DNA of 64,000 nt, taken from the NCBI RefSeq assembly GCF_900018785.1, contig NZ_FCOY01000007.1:372001-436000 (forward strand). Direction: 5' to 3'. Under the pieces are notes generated by a model that did not search any database, was not told the DNA's origin, and worked only from the letters and a program-made list of their open reading frames with translations. Within the stretch, counting starts at the first letter, position 1. Each line of letters opens with the position of its first letter. The DNA is from Xanthomonas massiliensis (GTDB lineage Bacteria > Pseudomonadota > Gammaproteobacteria > Xanthomonadales > Xanthomonadaceae). Shown here one piece after another: positions 63,520 to 64,000 of the stretch. Position numbers and translations under genes: made by a program.

Positions 63520-64000
63520 TCAGTCCTGGCGGTGGGTCGCGGCCTTGACCACGTACATCGCCCGGTCGGCGGCGCCCATCCAGTCGTCCAGGCCGCGATG
63601 CTCCGGCGCCAGTTCGGCCAGGCCGACGCTGATGCTCGGCACCAGCCCGGGCGCGCCGGGGATCTGCAACTGCGCCACCAGCGTGCACAGCGCCGCCGTC
63701 ACCGCGGCGGCGGCGGCGCCGTCGCAGGGCAGCAGCAAGGCGAACTCGTCGCCGCCGATGCGCGCCGGGAACCCGTCGCTGTCGCGGGCCTGCTCGCGCA
63801 GCACGCGCGCGATCTGGCGCAGCACCTCGTCGCCCACGCCGTGGCCGTGGCCGTCGTTGATGGCCTTGAAACGGTCCACGTCCACCAGCAGCAGCGACGC
63901 GGCGCCGCCGTGCCGGTGGACCTGGTCGAGCAGGTGCAGCGCGCGCTGGGCGAAGAAGCGGCGGTTGGGGATGTCCAGGCCGGGGTCGGTGCGGTTGACG
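63520..64000 (-). CDS. GGDEF-domain protein, probable diguanylate cyclase (partial)
   Basis: The C-terminal part of a GGDEF protein making cyclic di-GMP; the N-terminus lies beyond the right edge. Visible are LDIPNRRFFAQRALHLL, the metal/nucleotide segment LLVDVDRFKAINDGHGHGVGDEVL, the active GGDEF motif in ARIGGDEFALLLP and the end SVGLAELAPEHRGLDDWMGAADRAMYVVKAA. An RxxD (RDSD) lies six residues before GGDEF rather than the usual five, so feedback inhibition is uncertain. It is convergent with nothing and lies 53 bp from folC. Confidence 0.9.
   Translation of the reverse strand, partial: VNRTDPGLDIPNRRFFAQRALHLLDQVHRHGGAASLLLVDVDRFKAINDGHGHGVGDEVLRQIARVLREQARDSDGFPARIGGDEFALLLPCDGAAAAAVTAALCTLVAQLQIPGAPGLVPSISVGLAELAPEHRGLDDWMGAADRAMYVVKAATHRQD

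Overview
The window is a GC-rich (about 70 percent by eye), tightly packed chromosomal segment from a gammaproteobacterium, most probably Xanthomonadaceae (Xanthomonas, Stenotrophomonas, Pseudoxanthomonas, Luteimonas or Lysobacter). The evidence is a ColRS/VgrRS-type two-component pair, an NAD-dependent isocitrate dehydrogenase, a phoB-phoR-ppk-ppx block and a tig-clpP-clpX-lon-hupB block, all of which fit that family. I see no prophage, insertion sequence, CRISPR array or integrase. The genus is not decided here.

Layout. 1-6.1 kb: hflKC (hflC cut by the left edge), an AcuI/YhdH-type reductase, a PilH-like receiver, cbpA and hsp20 chaperones, and a peroxiredoxin-ferritin pair. 6.1-9.2 kb: a histidine kinase and regulator (VgrS/VgrR type) and rimK. 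9.4-17.2 kb, all on the minus strand: nine tRNA genes flanking hupB, lon, clpX, clpP and tig. 17.3-24.8 kb: a Bax-inhibitor-like membrane protein, NAD-isocitrate dehydrogenase, an AhpD-like protein, glutaredoxin, a BepA-like M48 protease, pgeF, rluD and bamD. 25-33.6 kb: nadE, ppiD, a GDSL autotransporter esterase, trmB and an SLC13/TrkA-C permease. 33.6-39 kb is looser: two families of tandem repeats, a Rieske protein, a small unknown membrane protein, an FAH-family hydrolase, mscL, an M28 peptidase and a GNAT gene. 39-52 kb: an RNA methyltransferase, a second GNAT, an M1 aminopeptidase, phoBR, ppk, ppx, a glycosyltransferase, a PAP2 phosphatase and lpxH. 52-57.8 kb: a catabolic cluster of an IclR regulator, CoA-acylating semialdehyde dehydrogenase, iron alcohol dehydrogenase and a metabolite:H+ symporter. 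57.9-64 kb: folC, a double-SPOR protein, cvpA, purF, a DUF455 protein and part of a GGDEF protein.

Functional themes. Protein quality control is dense (HflKC, CbpA, Hsp20, Lon, ClpXP, trigger factor, BepA, PpiD, BamD). Three of these units carry sequences resembling sigma-32 promoters, upstream of hflK, hsp20 and lon; the lon one lies inside the clpX terminator. Phosphate handling is grouped as phoBR-ppk-ppx, with a candidate Pho box in front of phoB. The best candidate for a discrete, incompletely described system is the IclR/dehydrogenase/transporter cluster. Its divergent promoter region holds two copies of the same 17-bp palindrome, and its transporter carries an extra loop of about 115 residues, predicted periplasmic. 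A three-carbon hydroxyacid or diol is a reasonable guess at its substrate, but the sequence alone does not prove this.
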